A stretch of DNA of 64,000 nt, taken from Acidithiobacillus sp. YTS05 (GTDB lineage: Bacteria > Pseudomonadota > Gammaproteobacteria > Acidithiobacillales > Acidithiobacillaceae). A model generated the notes under the pieces. The model made no database searches and had not been told where the DNA came from. It saw nothing but the letters and a program-made list of their open reading frames with translations. Made by a program: the position numbers and the translations under genes. The stretch is from NCBI RefSeq assembly GCF_024396695.1, contig NZ_CP094359.1, positions 1,674,001 through 1,738,000 of the forward strand. Direction: 5' to 3'. This document shows, piece after piece, positions 9,533-18,576 of this stretch. Position 1 is the stretch's first letter; every line of letters begins with the position of its first letter.

Positions 9533-10564
9533 TCAGCCGCGCAGGGCTGCCAACGCCTGGGTGTAGGGTGCCCGTGCCACCCCCCGTTCGGTAATGATGC
9601 CGGCGATGAGCTTCGCCGGGGTGACATCGAAGGCAGGATTGCGCACCGCCACCTCCGCTGGGGACATCTGGCGACCACCACAGTTGCGCACCTCGTCGGC
9701 CGCGCGTTCTTCGATGACAATCTGACTGCCCTCCGGCATGGCAAAATCCACCGTGCTCAGCGGTGCAGCAACGAAGAAGGGAATCTGATGATAGTGGGCC
9801 AGCACCGCCAGGCTGTAGGTTCCGATCTTATTCGCCGCGTCGCCGTTGGCGGCAATGCGGTCGGCACCGACGATGACTGCCTGGATCCTGCCCGTTGCCA
9901 TCAAATGACCAGAGGCCGCGTCCACATTCAGAGAGAAAGGAATCCCCTCTTTCTGCAACTCCCAGGCCGTCAGCCGTGCACCCTGCAACCAGGGGCGCGT
10001 TTCATCGGCGTAAATCTGCCAGTCGCGGCCGGCAGCAAAACCGGCGCGAATCACCCCCAAAGCGGTACCATAACCACCGGTCGCCAGACTCCCGGTATTA
10101 CAATGCGTGAGGATCCCACCGCGCTCCGGCAGGGCTTCGACCCCAAAGCGCCCCATGCGTTGATTGTCGGCGATGTCTTGGGCGAGGAGATCATGGGCGG
10201 CTTGCAACAGGGCTGTCCGCGCCGCCGCTGCACTGGATTGCGCACGCGCCAGCTGCAGTTGTCGGTCGATGGCCCAGGCGAGATTCACCGCCGTTGGCCT
10301 TGCCGCCCGCAATTCGTCTGCTGCTGCTGCCAGTGCCATCTGCCAATCGGCTTGCTGGGCGACGCTGTCCATCGCCAGGACCATGGCGTAGGCGGCAGTG
10401 ATGCCGATTGCCGGAGCACCCCGCACCACCATATCGGTGATTGCCTGGCCGGCCGCGCGGTAGTCCGCGAGTTCCAGATAGGTCTCCTCGGCCGGTAGAC
10501 GGCGCTGGTCCAGCAACAGCAACTGATGGTCCTGCCAACGAATCGGGCGGATCTCGGCACGCAT
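9533..10564 (-). CDS. mtnA: S-methyl-5-thioribose-1-phosphate isomerase
   Basis: MtnA isomerises methylthioribose-1-phosphate to methylthioribulose-1-phosphate in methionine salvage. The 343-residue protein has the family motif RGAPAIGITAAYAM near residue 50, HCNTGSLATGGYGTALG near 165, and VGADRIAANGDAANKIGTY with the catalytic Asp near 240. The start at 10564 follows AAGGAG at a suitable distance. A much longer open frame continues upstream, but that stretch is antisense to rlmI. The other salvage genes are not adjacent. Confidence 0.95.
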   Translation of the reverse strand: MRAEIRPIRWQDHQLLLLDQRRLPAEETYLELADYRAAGQAITDMVVRGAPAIGITAAYAMVLAMDSVAQQADWQMALAAAADELRAARPTAVNLAWAIDRQLQLARAQSSAAAARTALLQAAHDLLAQDIADNQRMGRFGVEALPERGGILTHCNTGSLATGGYGTALGVIRAGFAAGRDWQIYADETRPWLQGARLTAWELQKEGIPFSLNVDAASGHLMATGRIQAVIVGADRIAANGDAANKIGTYSLAVLAHYHQIPFFVAAPLSTVDFAMPEGSQIVIEERAADEVRNCGGRQMSPAEVAVRNPAFDVTPAKLIAGIITERGVARAPYTQALAALRG

Positions 10565-10660
10565 GAGGCACACTCCTTGGGCGATGGATTGGCGCCAATA
10601 TACGAAGCAGCGAGGAGTCTGTAAAATTCGCCACGACAACAACGACTCAGGAATTCCTTC

Positions 10661-11866
10661 ATGTCCAGCTACCCTCCCCTCCGCCTCCGTCGCCACGAAG
10701 ATCGCCGCCTGCGTGCGGGCCACGTTTGGATCTACAGCAACGAGGTCGATACCGCACAAACCCCCTTTGCGCAGCTGGAACCAGGAAGCGTAGTGCAGGT
10801 AGAAGACAGTCAGGGCCATGCCCTGGGACTCGCCCATCTCAGTCCGCATTCCTTGCTCTGTGCCCGTCTGCTGACCCGCGATGTACGCGAGGCCATCGAC
10901 ATCGGCTTCTACCGCGGGCGCCTTGCCGCTGCCCTGCGTCTGCGGGAGCGTCTGCTCGATTCTCCCTACTATCGTCTGGTGCATGGCGAAGGCGATGGTC
11001 TGCCCGGTCTGATCATCGACCGCCACGGGGATTTTCTGGTGCTGCAGATTGGCAGTCAGGGCATGGAACGCGACCTTTCCCAGATCGTCGCGGCACTGCA
11101 GGCGGAAATTCCGCAACAGGGCATCCTGCTCAAGGCGACTGGCGTCGCGCGCAAGATGGAAGGACTGCCCGAGCGGGTCGAAGTGCTGGCCGGCGAAGTA
11201 CCCGCTACCATCGAGATCGAAGAAAATGGCTGCCGTTTCACGATCGATCCGTATGCCGGACAAAAGACCGGCTGGTTCTACGATCACCGTGCCAATCGCC
11301 GCCTGTTGCAGCGCTTTGCTGCGGGGCGCCGGGTGCTCGACCTGTTCAGCTACAGTGGTGCATTCGCCCTGCCGCTCGCCAAGGCAGGAGCCAGCGAGGT
11401 GCTGGCAATCGACGCCTCCGCCAGCGCCCTTGCGCTCTTGCAGCGCAATGTGGCAGCCAATAGCCTCGGACAGATTCGCGCCCAACAAGGCGATGCCCTG
11501 GAAAGCCTGCGTCTGCTGCGTGATCAGGGGGAGAGCTTTGATCTCATCGTCCTCGATCCGCCGGCGCTGATCAAATCGCGCAAGGACATGAAGGAAGGCG
11601 TACAGGCCTATCGACGCCTCAACGACCTCGCCCTGCGCCTGCTGCGCCCTGGCGGACTGCTTTTCACCGCTTCCTGCTCCTTCCATATGTCGCGGGAGAT
11701 GCTGCTGCGGGAAATCGGCCACGCCGCCGTGCGCAGCCCCAGCGTCATCCTCGCCGAAGGCGGTCAGGATCTGGACCATCCCGTCCCTCCCGCCGTACCG
11801 GAGAGCCGTTACCTCAAGGGCTTCCTGCTGCAGCGACCCGATCCGCAGACAGAGACCGACGCCTAG
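10661..11866 (+). CDS. rlmI: Class I rRNA methyltransferase (RlmI-like, PUA domain)
   Basis: The protein is SAM-dependent and probably makes 5-methylcytosine at position 1962 of 23S rRNA. An N-terminal PUA domain (LRRHEDRRLRAGHVWIYSNEV) is followed by the fold found in RlmI/RlmK proteins. The SAM site VLDLFSYSGAFALPLAKAGA lies near residue 225, LIVLDPPAL near 300, and the cysteine in FTASCSFHMS near 345 fits the catalytic Cys. Length (401) is normal. It diverges from mtnA across 96 bp. Confidence 0.92.
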   Translation: MSSYPPLRLRRHEDRRLRAGHVWIYSNEVDTAQTPFAQLEPGSVVQVEDSQGHALGLAHLSPHSLLCARLLTRDVREAIDIGFYRGRLAAALRLRERLLDSPYYRLVHGEGDGLPGLIIDRHGDFLVLQIGSQGMERDLSQIVAALQAEIPQQGILLKATGVARKMEGLPERVEVLAGEVPATIEIEENGCRFTIDPYAGQKTGWFYDHRANRRLLQRFAAGRRVLDLFSYSGAFALPLAKAGASEVLAIDASASALALLQRNVAANSLGQIRAQQGDALESLRLLRDQGESFDLIVLDPPALIKSRKDMKEGVQAYRRLNDLALRLLRPGGLLFTASCSFHMSREMLLREIGHAAVRSPSVILAEGGQDLDHPVPPAVPESRYLKGFLLQRPDPQTETDA

Positions 11867-11897
11867 TCCGCTTACATCCAAGCAGCGGCATCGGTTT

Positions 11898-11927
11898 TTG
11901 ACAAAAGCGGCGCCATATCGCTACCAT
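11898..11927 (+). promoter_or_regulatory. Promoter of tRNA-Thr
   Basis: TTGACA (11898-11903) and TACCAT (11922-11927) are separated by 18 bp and end 24 bp before the mature tRNA 5' end. This is a good sigma-70 arrangement. Confidence 0.7.
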
Positions 11928-11951
11928 TACTGGCCCGTAGAAAGCAGTCAT

Positions 11952-12027
<76 letters not shown>

Positions 12028-12123
12028 AATAAATCAACGTGTTACGAATAAACTCCAGCTTCATTTTTCCTAATTGGTGCACTAATTGGTGCAGTCAAAT
12101 CAGATGCCAGTCAATCCTGGGCA
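12028..12123. other. Probable chromosome/element junction (candidate att region)
   Basis: No gene is seen here. The stretch is AT-richer than both sides and contains two tandem copies of TAATTGGTGCA (12071-12081 and 12083-12093, 12-bp period). Its place between the tRNA-Thr CCA end and the terminator of the parAB operon is where the attachment arm of a tRNA-integrated element would be. No second copy of the tRNA 3' end was found, so the far end must lie outside the window. Confidence 0.5.
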
Positions 12124-12146
12124 ATAAAAAAGCCCCGCGAGGGGGC
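12124..12146 (-). terminator. Intrinsic terminator after parB
   Basis: Read leftward, GCCCC-CTCGC-GGGGC forms a short GC-rich hairpin followed by TTTTTT. It lies 30 bp beyond the parB stop and would end the leftward parA-parB transcript before the tRNA. Confidence 0.75.
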
Positions 12147-12175
12147 AAGGCTGTCTATCCAGGGGGTAGGGTAAT

Positions 12176-13519
12176 TTAGCCAGAAATCAGTTTTTCCAGA
12201 GCCGTCACAACGGCTCGGGCGTCCACAGCCGACAGGTCACAGGACATTCCTGCACAATCGAAGATGCGCTCGACCAGAGCAATGGGAATGGGCACAGACA
12301 GAGTGGAGACTCCAACAGACGGCGCCACAGAGGCGTGGCTCTGAGGGACCTCCGGAATCTCCTCGCTGGCTCCTTCCACCATTGCTGCTTCGGGTCTGAT
12401 TGGGTAGCTGTCTTCCTCCTCCAGAGGAACCGGGGAAGAGCCGGGGTCCTTTTCCCCCTCTTCCTCGTAATCTTGAGACTCGATCTCCGGGTCCCTGACC
12501 ACACCTGCGTTGGTCTCCAACTCGTCTGCACCACTCTCTGCACCCACATCTTCACGGACTTTAGGAGTCTTGGGTTCCTGCTGTACTACGGGTTCAGTTG
12601 CCCGTTCCGGCAACGGCCGTTCCAGGGGTTCCGGCTCTCCGTCCAGGATTCGCTGGGCCCTGTACTGTTTGACCGGATCAGAGTTCTGAATATGGTCCGC
12701 AACGAATTGTAGATCCTCGATCGGGAGCTTCCGTCCCCGAAGCTCTGGAAAACGCCCCTCCAGGATGTGGCGAGTTTCCATCTCATCCAGGAGTCCTCGC
12801 GAGAACGGAATTCCCGTCTGCAGGGCATTTGCTACCAATTCCAGCAAAGAAGATCTGGTAGGATCTTTTTTCCACAAGATCATGCGCTGCAATTCACGGC
12901 CACCGATGGTTTCCAAAGAAAGTCCTATCTGCTTAGCGATCTGCCTTGCATCCTCGCTACCTTTGGCCAATACCTGGTCCACCCAAGATGGCGACCGTCC
13001 CAATCGCCGGGCCAGTTCTGCCTTGCTCACCTTAAGGGTCTCCAGCAAGGTCTGCAGTGCCTGGGCGACATCCTCGTTACGCATGTCTGAGCGTGCCAGG
13101 TTCTCCACCAGCTGCATTTCCATGCGGTCTGTGGGGCTTTCAGACTGCAGAATCACTGCGGGAATACGCTGCAGGTCATACCCCTTGCGCGCGCAGGCCT
13201 GGCCGCTTTCCAACGCTTTTTTTGCCGCACGCCAGCGCCGCTCACCGGCAATGATCTGGTATTTCCCTTTCTCTACCGCCTCTACCGTGATGGGCTGAAT
13301 TACCCCATGCTGCAGGATACTGGCCGCCAGATCCTCCAGACTCTGGTCACCTCCTTCCCCTCCCTCCACGCTGCGCCGTGGCTGGTCGGGATCCGGCATG
13401 ATCGCATCCAGCGGAAGGTACAAAGCCACCAGCGAGGGCTTCCCGAGGTCCTCGGGTTTCGATTGCAAGGCGGCCTTCGCACGGTCGAGGTTCAGTCCTT
13501 TTAGTACCGAGTCTTTCAT
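12176..13519 (-). CDS. parB: ParB/RepB/Spo0J-type partition protein
   Basis: This centromere-binding protein probably works with ParA to maintain the excised element. Residues 30-130 form the ParB N-terminal domain with IMPDPDQPRR and the signature GERRWRAAK near residue 100. A KorB/HTH-like segment follows, with SKAELARRLGRSPSWVDQVL near 165. Residues 300-400 are acidic, low complexity and probably a flexible linker, followed by a small C-terminal segment. At 447 residues it is longer than chromosomal ParB, as is common on plasmids and ICEs. It lies 2 bp after the parA stop. Confidence 0.9.
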   Translation of the reverse strand: MKDSVLKGLNLDRAKAALQSKPEDLGKPSLVALYLPLDAIMPDPDQPRRSVEGGEGGDQSLEDLAASILQHGVIQPITVEAVEKGKYQIIAGERRWRAAKKALESGQACARKGYDLQRIPAVILQSESPTDRMEMQLVENLARSDMRNEDVAQALQTLLETLKVSKAELARRLGRSPSWVDQVLAKGSEDARQIAKQIGLSLETIGGRELQRMILWKKDPTRSSLLELVANALQTGIPFSRGLLDEMETRHILEGRFPELRGRKLPIEDLQFVADHIQNSDPVKQYRAQRILDGEPEPLERPLPERATEPVVQQEPKTPKVREDVGAESGADELETNAGVVRDPEIESQDYEEEGEKDPGSSPVPLEEEDSYPIRPEAAMVEGASEEIPEVPQSHASVAPSVGVSTLSVPIPIALVERIFDCAGMSCDLSAVDARAVVTALEKLISG

Positions 13520-13521
13520 GC

Positions 13522-14385
13522 TTATCCTCCTTCGCTGGCTGCTGCCAGCTCCTGCGATGCCAAAGCCGCCTCGGCGTCCTTCGGTTCGTCGGTCTCCCGG
13601 AGATTGGGGTCGTCATCGTCGTCTGGAACATTGGCGAGCAGAAAGTCAAAGGCCTGATACCAGGCATCCTTTTGCCCATCGTCGCGGCACAGTTCCCAGT
13701 ACGGCTTGCCCAGCCGCAGTGCCGTGCGGACATCTTCCCGATCGAAGAGCAGATGCGGAATGATCCATTCGGGAATCTTCTCCACCAGCTCCTTGGCCGT
13801 TGCATGATTCTTCGCGGAATTTGCCTTGAGCCGGTTGATCAGGACCCGAAACTCCAGCTGAGGATTGACCGGCAGAATGCTCTCGAGATTGGTCTGGATG
13901 ATGGAGAGGAGTCCCTGGGTACCCAGCGCATCCGGTGTGACCGGGACGATATGCTTGTCCGCCACCATCAGCGGTGCCACCTGCCGCACTCCGGGTGCCG
14001 GTGGGCAATCAATGACCACCAGGTGATACCGCCCCTGATCCGTTTCCAGGGTCTCCAGCCGTCGCAGGGCGAGTATGGCCGCTTCCAGGTCGTCATCGAC
14101 CACATCGAGCGCCGACGAGGCCTGCAGGAAGTCAAAGCCATACACAGGCGACTGCTGGATGGGTATCTGGCGGTCGGGATACCACAGGTCCAGCGCGGTA
14201 TTCTCATCCGTCTGGTGGTATTCTCCGTCGCCGGTACAGAGGTAAGTGGCACTTCCTTGCTGGTCCAGATCGACCAGCAGGACGCGGTATCCCATCTGGT
14301 GGGCATGGATCGCCATGTGCGCGGCCAGGGTCGTTTTCCCTACCCCGCCCTTCTGATTGGCAAACACAAAAAATTTTGGCTTCAC
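13522..14385 (-). CDS. parA: ParA-type partition ATPase
   Basis: This deviant Walker ATPase has FANQKGGVGKTTLAAHMA near residue 10, DLDQQGSAT near 40 and VVIDCPPAPG near 120. It segregates DNA with ParB. I chose the GTG at 14385 (VKPKFFVFANQKGG) because GGAGGA lies 6 bp upstream and the P-loop then sits at the usual distance from the N-terminus. The frame is open for 48 more codons upstream with unrelated composition. The acidic C-terminus ends in a run of Asp around residue 250. Confidence 0.9.
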   Translation of the reverse strand: MKPKFFVFANQKGGVGKTTLAAHMAIHAHQMGYRVLLVDLDQQGSATYLCTGDGEYHQTDENTALDLWYPDRQIPIQQSPVYGFDFLQASSALDVVDDDLEAAILALRRLETLETDQGRYHLVVIDCPPAPGVRQVAPLMVADKHIVPVTPDALGTQGLLSIIQTNLESILPVNPQLEFRVLINRLKANSAKNHATAKELVEKIPEWIIPHLLFDREDVRTALRLGKPYWELCRDDGQKDAWYQAFDFLLANVPDDDDDPNLRETDEPKDAEAALASQELAAASEGG

Positions 14386-14415
14386 GATAGGTCCTCCGGT
14401 GATGGTAGCTGATCG

Positions 14416-14424
14416 GGTATAGCC
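14416..14424 (-). promoter_or_regulatory. Half-copy of the element-wide promoter motif upstream of parA
   Basis: GGTATAGCC (GGCTATACC read leftward) matches the downstream half of the 30-bp motif found upstream of five other operons of this element. The GATCGGTAG half is absent at the expected distance. It sits 30 bp upstream of the parA start, the same distance as in the full copies. Confidence 0.35.
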
Positions 14425-14425
14425 T

Positions 14426-14731
14426 TCATCCGTTGCGCTTCTGGATTTTACCTGCCGGTCTGAGAAACTCCTGGACGATTGCCGAGACGCTGACGCTTGC
14501 CGGCAGCCGCGCAAGCTTGGCAGCGGCATCTGGGGTCAGTGCTACCGCAAACGGCTCGTAGGGTGGCTCCGGGGCGGGACGATTGGCCCGCCGCAGGCCC
14601 AGGGAGCGTAGTTCTTCGAGGGGGCGACGGACGATTTCTTCACAGACCCGCTTCGAGCGGGCATCCGCATCCTCGAGGTACAAGGGATCCATCAAATCCC
14701 GACGCAGGCGGGGAATGATCCGGCTCTTCAT
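14426..14731 (-). CDS. Small conserved-looking protein of unknown function
   Basis: A 101-residue basic protein without a recognisable family. It has no signal peptide or membrane segment. The C-terminal half (VALTPDAAAKLARLPASVSVSAIVQEFLRPAGK) is helix-rich and could belong to a small DNA-binding or accessory protein. Its start overlaps the stop of the upstream membrane-protein gene by 4 bp, which supports a real coupled gene. It closes the trbF-G-I operon before parA. Confidence 0.6.
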   Translation of the reverse strand: MKSRIIPRLRRDLMDPLYLEDADARSKRVCEEIVRRPLEELRSLGLRRANRPAPEPPYEPFAVALTPDAAAKLARLPASVSVSAIVQEFLRPAGKIQKRNG

Positions 14732-15321
14732 TCCGGCATCCCCCTTTTTTCGAATTGCACCAGGTAGCGACCTGCGCCGAGCGACTTGACCTGTGCGGGC
14801 CCAACGATGTTTTTGGTGTACTCCGACACCAGTTTGCCCGGAATCGTCTTTTCGTGAATCAGCGCCCGGTACCGAGTACCCACAAAGGGATGGAAAACTG
14901 GTGGCTTCGGCGGCGGAACCGGACGAGAACCCGTGCCAAAGTGCAGGAGAAAGGAGCTTCCCCCCACCAGAAAGATACCTCCGAAGATCAGGGCATAGGC
15001 CTGAATCTTCTTTGCCAGAACAGGGTCCTGGGCAGCTATCCGCCGATGCACAGTGCCTATGAGGCGAGTGATTTCTATCACCACGAGCGCCAGAAACACT
15101 AATCCACCGAACATCGCCATAACATGGTGGATATCCGGCCCACTTTGCGGGTGCAATGCAATCTGTCTCCCAATCTCACCCAGGGATTGGGCACTGCTGC
15201 AGATCAAAATCAGGACAATATCCAGGAGAATCAACCAAAAAAGCACGAAACCCAGTGCCCACTTCCCTTCGGCTCTGGCGACAGCCCGCCAGTCGATTCC
15301 TTTCCATAACAATTCCCTCAT
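14728..15321 (-). CDS. Membrane protein in the trb operon
   Basis: A 197-residue protein with three predicted membrane segments: around residues 23-45 (LGFVLFWLILLDIVLILI), 67-87 and 108-128. A proline-rich stretch (VPPPKPPVFHP) and a soluble C-terminal domain follow. GGGAGA precedes the ATG at a good distance. It follows trbI by 12 bp and overlaps the next small gene by 4 bp. A role in mating-pair formation is inferred from position; I do not recognise the family. Confidence 0.7.
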   Translation of the reverse strand: MRELLWKGIDWRAVARAEGKWALGFVLFWLILLDIVLILICSSAQSLGEIGRQIALHPQSGPDIHHVMAMFGGLVFLALVVIEITRLIGTVHRRIAAQDPVLAKKIQAYALIFGGIFLVGGSSFLLHFGTGSRPVPPPKPPVFHPFVGTRYRALIHEKTIPGKLVSEYTKNIVGPAQVKSLGAGRYLVQFEKRGMPE

Positions 15322-15333
15322 GAGCTTTCTCCC

Positions 15334-16584
15334 TTATCCGTAGGGGTTGGGTTCAGTGGGTAGCGCCGGACCCGCGACGGAGACCGATCCCACACCCGTA
15401 CCCACGTCATTGACACCTTGGCGATAGGGACCGGGAAATACCAGGTCCCTGGTCACCACCACGTTGAAGGCATAGCCCGGGCGAATGGTCAGAGTCGGCG
15501 ACACATTGATGTAGCGCTGAAAGAGCTGCGCCTCGGCCTGGCCAAAGGTCTGCGCCAGGGCCTGTTCCCCATCCTGCAAGGCCTCATTCCCCGTCACGCC
15601 CGTGGTGTTGTTCTCGGTGCTGACGGGACTCGCAACGGCCATGCCCACATCGATGAGGGAGAGCAGCAAGGCGTTCTTGAAAATCTCCCAGGTATGGTCG
15701 TCCACCAGGTCATGGAAGCCGACATAGCCGCGAGGCGACGTGCCCGGCATCCGGCTGAGCTGGAGGTAAGTGCCATTCGGGAATTCGATGCGCGTCCACT
15801 CTACGCCCAGACGGTCTTGTCCCATGGCCACCGCATTGCGATAGCTGCCGATCAGGGTCGATCCGGCAGGGATGAGTACATACGAGGCATTCAGGCTGTT
15901 GTAGACTGGATGGGCGACGACAGCTTTTACCCGGCCAGCGAGGTCTGATTTGATTCCCTGCGTCAGAATGGCCGGGATGACCGTTCCCTGGAGCAGTTCA
16001 TACGGGCTCACCTCTCGTCGCACCAGATGGGTGCTGTATACGTTTTCCGCCTGTTTGTGCTCGGCTTTCTTGGCCAGCGCGGCTGCCAGCTGCACCGCGC
16101 CCGCAATCGGCCGACTCGAAGCCGCCGAAGTCTTGCTCTCCCGATCGTTTCCCCAGGTCACCGTAGAGCCCGCGCCTTTGAGCGCCTGATAGAGCGCAGT
16201 AACCTGCGGGTCCGGCTGTGCTGGGGTCGTAGTCGCCGGCGTGACGGGAGACTGAGTGGACGCCTTCGCACCCGACTGGGTTGCTGCCGTGGAAGACTGC
16301 GTCTTGCTGGTCGGGCTATGAATCGAAGCCGACTCCCGCTTTCCCGGCGCGATGTTGGGTGGCCTATGAATGACCTCCTTGGCAGGGCCCGTACCACTTC
16401 CAAACCCGTGAAACAGATCGATGGCGGCGAAACCTGCACCACCGACGATGACGAACCCGGCAACCGTGTAGGCCACGATCCGCCCGGATTTGAGATGCGC
16501 TCCCAGGCGATTCTTGTCGGGTAGCAGGGTTCCGTGGACTTTGCCTGCAGAACCCTCGCCCAGGGGAGTGTCGTTGTTTGCCAT
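15334..16584 (-). CDS. trbI: TrbI/VirB10-type T4SS core protein
   Basis: VirB10-type proteins span inner and outer membranes and connect the ATPases to the outer-membrane core. The protein has one N-terminal membrane segment (about residues 35-57), a Thr/Ser/Pro-rich periplasmic linker (90-130) and a C-terminal beta domain. The domain includes LLQGTVIPAILTQGIKSDLAG near 195, VLIPAGSTLIGSY near 235 and LTIRPGYAFNVVVTRDLVFPG at the end. AGGAGG precedes the ATG. It follows trbG by 11 bp. Confidence 0.95.
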   Translation of the reverse strand: MANNDTPLGEGSAGKVHGTLLPDKNRLGAHLKSGRIVAYTVAGFVIVGGAGFAAIDLFHGFGSGTGPAKEVIHRPPNIAPGKRESASIHSPTSKTQSSTAATQSGAKASTQSPVTPATTTPAQPDPQVTALYQALKGAGSTVTWGNDRESKTSAASSRPIAGAVQLAAALAKKAEHKQAENVYSTHLVRREVSPYELLQGTVIPAILTQGIKSDLAGRVKAVVAHPVYNSLNASYVLIPAGSTLIGSYRNAVAMGQDRLGVEWTRIEFPNGTYLQLSRMPGTSPRGYVGFHDLVDDHTWEIFKNALLLSLIDVGMAVASPVSTENNTTGVTGNEALQDGEQALAQTFGQAEAQLFQRYINVSPTLTIRPGYAFNVVVTRDLVFPGPYRQGVNDVGTGVGSVSVAGPALPTEPNPYG

Positions 16585-16595
16585 GACTTCCCTCC

Positions 16596-17654
16596 TTAGG
16601 GGCGCTCGTGGATGAGCTTGACCACCTTGCCACTGCTCCCCTTGCCTGCGAGAAGCAGAATCTTTTGGGGCACGCCATCGACGATGTAGTACCCGTCGCG
16701 GAACGTGGTATTGATGATGGCCGGCTGGCCTGCGACATTTTCTGCGAGGATCGAGGGAATGCCGCCATGGCTTCCCTGTCCCGGCTTGAACTGGATGAAG
16801 GTCTGCTTTCCATCATCAAAGACCCGCTCTGGCAGGATGGAACGGCAGTCGCTGCTGCTGAACCAGCCGCCACCGGCGCAACGCATCTTCCAGGAGAAGT
16901 CGAGATCGGTGGCATTGATGCTGGGGAGGGTGGCGACGGTTTCGGTCGCTACCTGCTTAGCCTTGGCCGCGGAAGCCTGCTGATCCTGCTTCCAGGAATA
17001 CTCGATACTGCCGGGGTAATAAAACCCGATCATCGGCGTGTAACGGCGGGCATCGGAAGTCACCTCGACGACATAGATCATCGGCTTTCCGCTACGAGAG
17101 CTGCCGGTGATCACGAGATTGCCATGCAGGCCGGCAAAGCGCGGTGTGACCGCCAATTCCGGCTGATCCCCCGCCATGAGGGTTTTTAGCTGCCAGTACC
17201 CAGGGGTCAACCCCTGGCCTTGCGGATTCTTCATTCCGCGTTGCAGCAAGATCAGGGAGGTATGTAGTGGTGCTGTCACCAACGTCGGCAGGCTCTGCCC
17301 GAAGGCATAGAGGACTTCCCCATTCGTGCCGGCAATGGGGGGTAGATTTTGGGTCTTGCCTGCCTCATAGGCGGCGACCAGGGCCGCTTCCATGGCTTTC
17401 TTGGAGCGCGCCGAGATTTTCCCCTCGGGTGGCGCCTTGATCGCCTGCTGCCAGATCTCCGCAGACGATTCTGCAGACACCCCATTGGTAGTGACATTGG
17501 GCTGGTCAACGGTCTGGATACTCTGGTGAATGGCCGGTACCTGCCCGGAGATACCATCAGGTGCCGGGGACGTGGTGACGACATGAGCAACAGCAAGTCC
17601 ACTGCAGCTCAAGAGGGATGCGGCGACGGCCGCACAAAGAATCGACTGACGCAT
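16596..17654 (-). CDS. trbG: TrbG/VirB9-type T4SS outer-membrane core protein
   Basis: The protein has a Sec signal peptide (about residues 1-23, ending AVAHV). A VirB9-like beta-rich body follows, with LGLHGNLVITGSSRSG-type strands near 180 and DLDFSWKMRC near 255. The C-terminal domain has KTFIQFKPGQGSHGGIPSI and YYIVDGVPQKILLLAGKG, the typical VirB9/CagX ending. It would form the outer-membrane ring with TrbI. It lies 12 bp after trbF with AAAGGAG before the start. Confidence 0.93.
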   Translation of the reverse strand: MRQSILCAAVAASLLSCSGLAVAHVVTTSPAPDGISGQVPAIHQSIQTVDQPNVTTNGVSAESSAEIWQQAIKAPPEGKISARSKKAMEAALVAAYEAGKTQNLPPIAGTNGEVLYAFGQSLPTLVTAPLHTSLILLQRGMKNPQGQGLTPGYWQLKTLMAGDQPELAVTPRFAGLHGNLVITGSSRSGKPMIYVVEVTSDARRYTPMIGFYYPGSIEYSWKQDQQASAAKAKQVATETVATLPSINATDLDFSWKMRCAGGGWFSSSDCRSILPERVFDDGKQTFIQFKPGQGSHGGIPSILAENVAGQPAIINTTFRDGYYIVDGVPQKILLLAGKGSSGKVVKLIHERP

Positions 17655-17666
17655 GAGAATTCTCCT

Positions 17667-18407
17667 TTATGGAATGGGGTTCCAGGTGAAAGAGGTGATG
17701 AAGATGCCGAAGGGATCGGCCTGCAGGACTTTGGGGTTGTCCGAGGGAGGCTGTACGCGATACGTGACCGTACCCTGGTATTCCTTCTGCCACTGGATGG
17801 AGCCACTGGAACCATACTGCGTCTCCTGCCACTCCACCTGCATGGTTCCGCCCTTGGCGGTCACTGTCCCAACCGGCAGTACGGAAAGAATCTTGACGGT
17901 GCGCCCACCTTCGTTTTTGGTAAAGTTGGAGTAGGGATTGTGGTGCTGGTAATAGGCAGTGAGCCGCCCGCTTTCGCGATTGCCCACAACATCATAGGTC
18001 GACTTGTAGATCTGCTTTTCGGCAGCCACGACCGGAATGCGCTCGCGAACCTTGACTACCCAATTGGCGATGACGTGACGCACGACGGGGAGGTCCAGGG
18101 TACCCTCCTGTACCTCCTGAGCCAGGTGTACTGCCTGTCCCAGGTGATTGACCTGGACCACCCAGGGGATGGTATGGACCCGATCCGCCTCGTAGACCAT
18201 ACCCGCCCCAAACAGCGCGGCAATCCCGAGCGCCGCAAAAGCCACCTTGCGCCAGTTCCGTTCGCCGGCAATATGCGTTCCGTAGCGTTCCAGCCAGATG
18301 CGCTGTGCCACGAGATACGCCTTGACGGCAGAACTTTCCTCGCCATCCAGTCTCTCCAGAAATGTATCCAGCTCCTCCAAGGAGGAAGGGGGTTGTTTTT
18401 TTGCCAT
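17667..18407 (-). CDS. trbF: TrbF/VirB8-type T4SS inner-membrane protein
   Basis: A cytoplasmic N-terminus with WLERYGTHIAGERNWRKVA leads into one membrane segment (about 72-92). The periplasmic VirB8 domain has VVQVNHLGQA, VRERIPVVAAEKQIYKSTYDVV and the C-terminal YQGTVTYRVQPPSDNPKVLQADPFGIFI. It is an assembly factor of the channel. It is the first gene of its module, 40 bp downstream of a full copy of the 30-bp element. Confidence 0.94.
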   Translation of the reverse strand: MAKKQPPSSLEELDTFLERLDGEESSAVKAYLVAQRIWLERYGTHIAGERNWRKVAFAALGIAALFGAGMVYEADRVHTIPWVVQVNHLGQAVHLAQEVQEGTLDLPVVRHVIANWVVKVRERIPVVAAEKQIYKSTYDVVGNRESGRLTAYYQHHNPYSNFTKNEGGRTVKILSVLPVGTVTAKGGTMQVEWQETQYGSSGSIQWQKEYQGTVTYRVQPPSDNPKVLQADPFGIFITSFTWNPIP

Positions 18408-18447
18408 CGGGCAATCCTCTCATCAGGCCAAAACCAGTTCCTGTTCT

Positions 18448-18477
18448 GGTATAGCCAGCCGAAAAGGGGATAGGTAG
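18448..18477 (-). promoter_or_regulatory. 30-bp element promoter/operator, copy 1 (trbF module)
   Basis: On the plus strand it starts GGTATAGCCAGCC and ends GGGGATAGGTAG (one mismatch to GGGATCGGTAG). Read leftward, the TATACC half acts as a possible -10 box about 40 bp before trbF. Spacing between the halves equals that in the four other copies. Confidence 0.8.
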
Positions 18478-18576
18478 GGAAGAAACAGCCACCCTTGGCC
18501 TACATGTGGCGAACTGCCCAACCGCATAGAATCAAGATATACTCATGTCCTAATCGTGACGATGGGCAACTAGGGG

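Noticed and set aside
10565..11881. Long leftward open frame continuous with mtnA
   Set aside because: It is antisense to rlmI, whose motifs are unambiguous. The MtnA family start and ribosome-binding sequence are at 10564.
14386..14529. N-terminal extension of ParA by 48 codons
   Set aside because: The extension has unrelated composition, overlaps another coupled gene, and the GTG at 14385 has a strong GGAGGA signal.
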